This document shows positions 6,231 to 8,761 of a stretch of DNA of 8,761 nucleotides, in pieces. Made by a program: the position numbers and the translations under genes. Numbering within the stretch: the stretch's first letter is position 1; each line of letters opens with the position of its first letter. This DNA comes from Candidatus Aminicenantota bacterium. GTDB lineage: Bacteria > Acidobacteriota > Aminicenantia > Aminicenantales > Aminicenantaceae. The stretch covers positions 1 to 8,761 of the forward strand of contig DAOWCB010000044.1 in assembly GCA_030633795.1 (NCBI GenBank). Reading direction: 5' to 3'. The notes below the pieces were generated by a model. That model saw only the letters and a program-made list of their open reading frames with translations. It made no database searches and was not told the origin of the DNA.

Positions 6231-6836
6231 CTATTCTGTTAGCTCTGTCCTTCCCTCCAGTGATTTTTTTATCGTCACCTGATCAGCAAAATCAATATCC
6301 GAGCCCACAGGAAGGCCCATGGCGAGTCGAGTCATCTTGACATGAAAATCTTTTAGTAGTCTCACTAGATACAGGGCTGTGGCTTCACCTTCAGCTGTGG
6401 GATTTGTTGCTAGTATTATCTCTTTGAACTGCCCATTTTTTAATCTTTTTATCAATTTATCCGTCTTCAGTTCATCCGGACCGATGCCCTTTAAAGGTGA
6501 AAGCGCTCCGTGAAGCACATGATAGACACCACGGAAAATCCCGGTTTTTTCGATGGATGAGATATTAAAGGGTTCCTCGACAACACACAACATGTCCTGA
6601 TCCCTTTTGCTGTTCGAACAGTACTGGCAAGGGTCAACATGTGTCAAACTGTTGCAGATGGAGCAGTAGAAAATGTTTTGCTTGGCTTCCTTAATGGCAT
6701 CAGCCAGTCGATCGGCCTCATCTTGCGGAATACCGATGATATAAAATGCGATCCTCTGGGCTGTTTTTGCACCGATACTCGGAATTTTTTTTAGCTCTTC
6801 GATGAGCCGGGATAAGGGATGTTCTTGATCGAGCAT
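6231..6836 (-). CDS. recR: Recombination mediator protein RecR
   Basis: 201-residue RecR of normal length. It shows an N-terminal helix-hairpin-helix (IPSIGAKTAQRIAF, 18-31), a C4 zinc finger (C58, C61, C70, C73) and a Toprim domain from about 82. The Toprim domain contains VVEEP, VYHVLHGALSPLKGIGP and LATNPTAEGEAT, followed by the C-terminal Walker-B-like MGLPVGSDIDFAD. With RecO it loads RecA on SSB-coated gapped DNA. The ATG overlaps the ebfC stop by one base (TAATG), and AGGA lies 8 nt upstream, so it is translationally coupled to ebfC. The dnaX-ebfC-recR order is one of the most conserved bacterial gene strings. Confidence 0.97.
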   Translation of the reverse strand: MLDQEHPLSRLIEELKKIPSIGAKTAQRIAFYIIGIPQDEADRLADAIKEAKQNIFYCSICNSLTHVDPCQYCSNSKRDQDMLCVVEEPFNISSIEKTGIFRGVYHVLHGALSPLKGIGPDELKTDKLIKRLKNGQFKEIILATNPTAEGEATALYLVRLLKDFHVKMTRLAMGLPVGSDIDFADQVTIKKSLEGRTELTE

Positions 6837-7147
6837 TAAAAAAGTCCTGGAATCTTCAGTCCTGCCCCAAAAGCCCCCATTTTTTCTGAAAGCGTTTCGT
6901 CAACCTTTGTATTGGCATCGTTAAAAGCGGCAACGATCAGATCCTGAAGCATTTCTGTGTCCTCTTTATCGACAACTTCGGGATTTATCGTCAAAGAGAT
7001 TAAATTCTTGGTACCGTCCAACACAACATTCACCATGCCGCCTCCGCTCGATCCCTCTACCCTCATCTCGGCCATTTCCTTCTGGAGTCTATCCTGCATC
7101 TCCTTTGCCTGTTTCATCATTTTTTGAATGTTACCCATACTTTTCAT
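6836..7147 (-). CDS. ebfC: Nucleoid-associated protein, YbaB/EbfC family
   Basis: 103-residue YbaB/EbfC protein: a small dimeric DNA-binding protein with a tweezer-like fold. The N-terminal helix IQKMMKQAKEMQDRLQKEM is followed by the strand region VEGSSGGGMVNVVLDG and the C-terminal LSEKMGAFGAGLKIPGLF. All of these are family-typical. AGGAG and GAGGG lie 3 to 7 nt before the ATG at 7147. A second in-frame ATG at 7138 lies too far from them. Its place between dnaX and recR is the standard neighbourhood. The role in replication, recombination or nucleoid shape is known only loosely for the family. Confidence 0.96.
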   Translation of the reverse strand: MKSMGNIQKMMKQAKEMQDRLQKEMAEMRVEGSSGGGMVNVVLDGTKNLISLTINPEVVDKEDTEMLQDLIVAAFNDANTKVDETLSEKMGAFGAGLKIPGLF

Positions 7148-7165
7148 CTTCCCTCTCCTACCTGA

Positions 7166-7181
7166 ATTATTCTTAAATAAT
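7166..7181. repeat. Small inverted repeat ATTATT-CTTA-AATAAT before ebfC
   Basis: Perfect 6-nt arms (7166-7171 and 7176-7181) enclose a 4-nt loop, in the gap between dnaX and ebfC. It overlaps the stop codon of the putative 14-codon reading frame at 7173-7217. It is all A/T in the stem and would be a weak hairpin; there is no T-run to make it a terminator. Confidence 0.35.
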
Positions 7182-7217
7182 GCCGATGTCCATTTTCAAT
7201 TCCAAAACATGAACCAC
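7173..7217 (-). CDS. Putative 14-codon mini-ORF with strong Shine-Dalgarno, between dnaX and ebfC
   Basis: The 136-nt gap between dnaX and ebfC contains AAAGGAGG (7232-7225). Seven nt after it a GTG at 7217 opens a 14-codon frame (MVHVLELKMDIGII) that ends in TAA at 7173, inside a small inverted repeat and 25 nt before the ebfC ATG. The Shine-Dalgarno is stronger than those of several real genes here. I do not recognise the peptide. It may be a leader peptide, a coupling device for ebfC, a decayed gene start, or chance. Confidence 0.25.
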   Translation of the reverse strand: MVHVLELKMDIGII

Positions 7218-7283
7218 TGCCTTGCCTCCTTTAATTCTAAGGTGGGACGAAGGGTATTGATTCATGAATAATCCAGGTTCATT

Positions 7284-8708
7284 TTATCTTTCTTTTTTCC
7301 CTTTTTTTAGTGGTTCAACGGTGAGAACCTGGGCCTTGAAGGTATCTAAAAAATATTTAACGGTGGGATCCTTCGTAGCAATATCCGCATCTTTTTGCAC
7401 TGTTTTTAATTTCTGGTTCTCCGATTCCTCCGGAGGATTTTCGGGTATCGGAGGCGGCAATTCAGGTTCTTTTTTTGGAATAGTCTCTCTCTCCAGACTT
7501 TCGGACTTCGGAAGACTGGGCTTTTCCTCGCTCTTAGTCGGGGGGACAGATTCTACAGGCCTGTTAAAACCCTTTTTTAAGGCCTCAATATCTTTAATAA
7601 TGTCTTCTAAAGGGACAATTTTTTTAAAGTGGCACAATTTGACCAGCACAGCTTCGAGATAAATTCTGGGATGAGAGGAGAATCTCAATCCCTGTTCTCC
7701 CTGTTGGAGTGCAACAAGATATCGGAGAAAATCGTCGGCTGAGGATTTCTCAGTTTCCTGTACGAGGGCATTGATGTCCTCCTCGCTCAACGCAAGCAAT
7801 TCCTGTGGATTTTTGACCGTTTTAACGAGAAGCAAATTCCGGAAATGCTGGACGAGCTCCTTGTAGAAAAATCTCAGGTCATCACCCTTCTCGATGACAC
7901 TCTCTACAAGCGGGAATATACGATCTGGTTTTTCATCAAGAATAGCGCTAGAGAAATCAAACAGGACTTCCCTACTTATGGCGCCAAGGATTTCCTTAAG
8001 GTCTTCATCGGCAATATGTTCTCCAGAATAGGAAACAGCTTGATCGAGAAGGCTCTGCGCATCTCGCAGACTGCCATCTGCAGCCTCGGCAATCATGTTG
8101 AGACCGTAAGTAGAAATGGTTATGTTTTCTTGTTTGGTGATATCCAGCAAGTGGTTGATGATATCCTTCTGCGATATTTTTTTGAACTCAAAATGTTGAC
8201 AGCGGGAAATAATGGTCGCGGGAACCTTGTGAAACTCTGTGGTCGCAAAAATAAAGATAGTATGGGGAGGCGGTTCCTCCAAAGTTTTTAACAGAGCATT
8301 GAATGCTTCCCGGGTGAGCATGTGGACTTCGTCGATAATGATGACCTTGTATCGGCTGTGAAGGGGTTTGTACTTCACTCCCTCCCTAAGCGATCTTACT
8401 TCGTCTATTCCTCTGTTGGAAGCTCCATCGATTTCCAAGACATCCACTGAGCGATCTTCGTTGATTTCTTTGCAGAATTCGCATTTGTTGCAAGGATTGG
8501 GTATGGGACCATGCTGGCAATTCAAGGCTTTGGCGAGAATACGTGCTGTTGTCGTTTTTCCAACGCCTCTCATGCCGGAAAAGATGTAGGCCTGAGCGAC
8601 TCGGTCGTTTTTAACCGCATTCATCAGGGTTTTAACGACATGTTTTTGGCCTATCATTCGCTCGAATGTCATAGGCCGGTATTTTCGGGCAAAAATCACA
8701 TAACTCAT
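7284..8708 (-). CDS. dnaX: DNA polymerase III subunits tau and gamma (clamp loader ATPase)
   Basis: 474-residue DnaX, the clamp-loader AAA+ subunit that opens the beta clamp and tethers polymerase cores at the fork. It shows ARKYRPMTFERMIGQ at the start, Walker A GMRGVGKTT (45-53), zinc Cys C64, C73, C76 and C79, Walker B IIIDEVHML (123-131), sensor-1 FATTEFHKVP (154-163) and arginine finger SRC (168-170). Helical domain III runs to about 375, then a Pro/Lys/Glu-rich linker (382-445) and a short tail ending DPTVKYFLDTFKAQVLTVEP plus a basic end. At 643 residues E. coli tau is much longer, so this tau has a reduced C-terminal region. Codons 377-379 form a frameshift site, entered separately. 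The ATG at 8708 has no obvious Shine-Dalgarno. Confidence 0.97.
   Translation of the reverse strand: MSYVIFARKYRPMTFERMIGQKHVVKTLMNAVKNDRVAQAYIFSGMRGVGKTTTARILAKALNCQHGPIPNPCNKCEFCKEINEDRSVDVLEIDGASNRGIDEVRSLREGVKYKPLHSRYKVIIIDEVHMLTREAFNALLKTLEEPPPHTIFIFATTEFHKVPATIISRCQHFEFKKISQKDIINHLLDITKQENITISTYGLNMIAEAADGSLRDAQSLLDQAVSYSGEHIADEDLKEILGAISREVLFDFSSAILDEKPDRIFPLVESVIEKGDDLRFFYKELVQHFRNLLLVKTVKNPQELLALSEEDINALVQETEKSSADDFLRYLVALQQGEQGLRFSSHPRIYLEAVLVKLCHFKKIVPLEDIIKDIEALKKGFNRPVESVPPTKSEEKPSLPKSESLERETIPKKEPELPPPIPENPPEESENQKLKTVQKDADIATKDPTVKYFLDTFKAQVLTVEPLKKGKKER
7564..7580 (-). other. dnaX: Candidate programmed -1 frameshift site in dnaX producing a gamma form
   Basis: Codons 377-379 read TTA AAA AAG, placing the heptamer A AAA AAG (7578-7572) in exactly the zero-frame phasing used by E. 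coli dnaX. After a -1 slip the next codons are GGG TTT TAA, with the stop at 7566-7564, so the product would be 381 residues ending KKGF. That is the end of domain III, where gamma proteins end. GAGG (7586-7583) lies 4 nt upstream of the heptamer, closer than the E. coli element. The surrounding mRNA can fold AGGCC UUAAAA with UUUUAA-CA-GGCCU around the site. No strong hairpin is seen just downstream. Confidence 0.65.
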
Positions 8709-8733
8709 GTTAATCTGGCTGATGAATGTTTTG

Positions 8734-8751
8734 AAGGAAGCCGGGTTCCTT
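8734..8751. repeat. Inverted repeat AAGGAA-N6-TTCCTT upstream of dnaX
   Basis: Perfect 6-nt arms (8734-8739 and 8746-8751) around GCCGGG, 26 nt upstream of the dnaX ATG. On the minus strand the 3' arm is followed by CAAAAC, not by T residues, so it does not look like an intrinsic terminator of an upstream gene. It may be a dnaX leader hairpin or operator. The sequence ends 10 nt further on, so its context is missing. Confidence 0.35.
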
Positions 8752-8761
8752 ATAAATTAAA

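Noticed and set aside
7260..7269. ATTCATGAAT palindrome just after the dnaX stop as a terminator
   Set aside because: A perfect palindrome without a loop or T-run cannot form a useful terminator hairpin; it is probably chance in AT-rich sequence.
7264..7662. 132-codon plus-strand frame rich in Ser, Gly and Phe opposite the dnaX tail
   Set aside because: It is the complement of the Pro/Lys/Glu-rich DnaX linker; the composition follows from that and no independent gene signal is seen.

Overview
The window reads almost entirely on the minus strand. Ten of its genes form one co-directional series, and an eleventh runs off the left edge. The gene content suggests an anaerobic bacterium: a four-subunit ferredoxin-linked 2-oxoacid oxidoreductase and an oxygen-sensitive glycyl radical enzyme with its radical-SAM activase. 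The protein style (dnaX-ebfC-recR, split POR) would fit a fermentative or syntrophic lineage such as Desulfobacterota or Aminicenantia-like Acidobacteriota. That assignment is an impression, not something proven here. There is no rRNA, tRNA, CRISPR array, insertion sequence or integrase.

Layout in the direction of transcription, from high to low coordinates. (1) 8708-6231 is the DNA-metabolism block dnaX, ebfC (YbaB) and recR. dnaX carries a perfect E. coli-type A AAA AAG slippery site in frame, with a -1 frame stop two codons later, so it probably makes a short gamma form as well as full-length tau. The 136-nt gap between dnaX and ebfC holds a strong Shine-Dalgarno followed by a 14-codon mini-ORF. 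(2) After an 86-nt gap with a long interrupted inverted repeat come porC, porD, porA and porB (gamma, delta, alpha, beta; 6144-3139). The first three are joined by ATGA overlaps. A 2-oxoacid such as pyruvate is oxidised to acyl-CoA with reduction of ferredoxin. (3) 24 nt further on is an enolase-superfamily (MR/MLE) enzyme resembling hydroxyproline-betaine 2-epimerase / cis-3-hydroxyproline dehydratase. (4) A 66-nt gap with a candidate sigma70 promoter and two palindromes leads to a GntR/FCD regulator, a glycyl-radical activase (GTG start) and the first 109 codons of a glycyl radical enzyme of the PFL2/HypD type.

Best hypothesis for parts 2 to 4: an inducible anaerobic catabolic locus for a cyclic amino acid, possibly a hydroxyproline isomer or its betaine. 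The MR/MLE enzyme would set stereochemistry or dehydrate, the glycyl radical enzyme would do the radical elimination, and the POR would oxidise the resulting 2-oxoacid. The regulator would sense the substrate. The substrate is inferred from family resemblance only. The active-site half of the radical enzyme and any partner genes lie outside the window.
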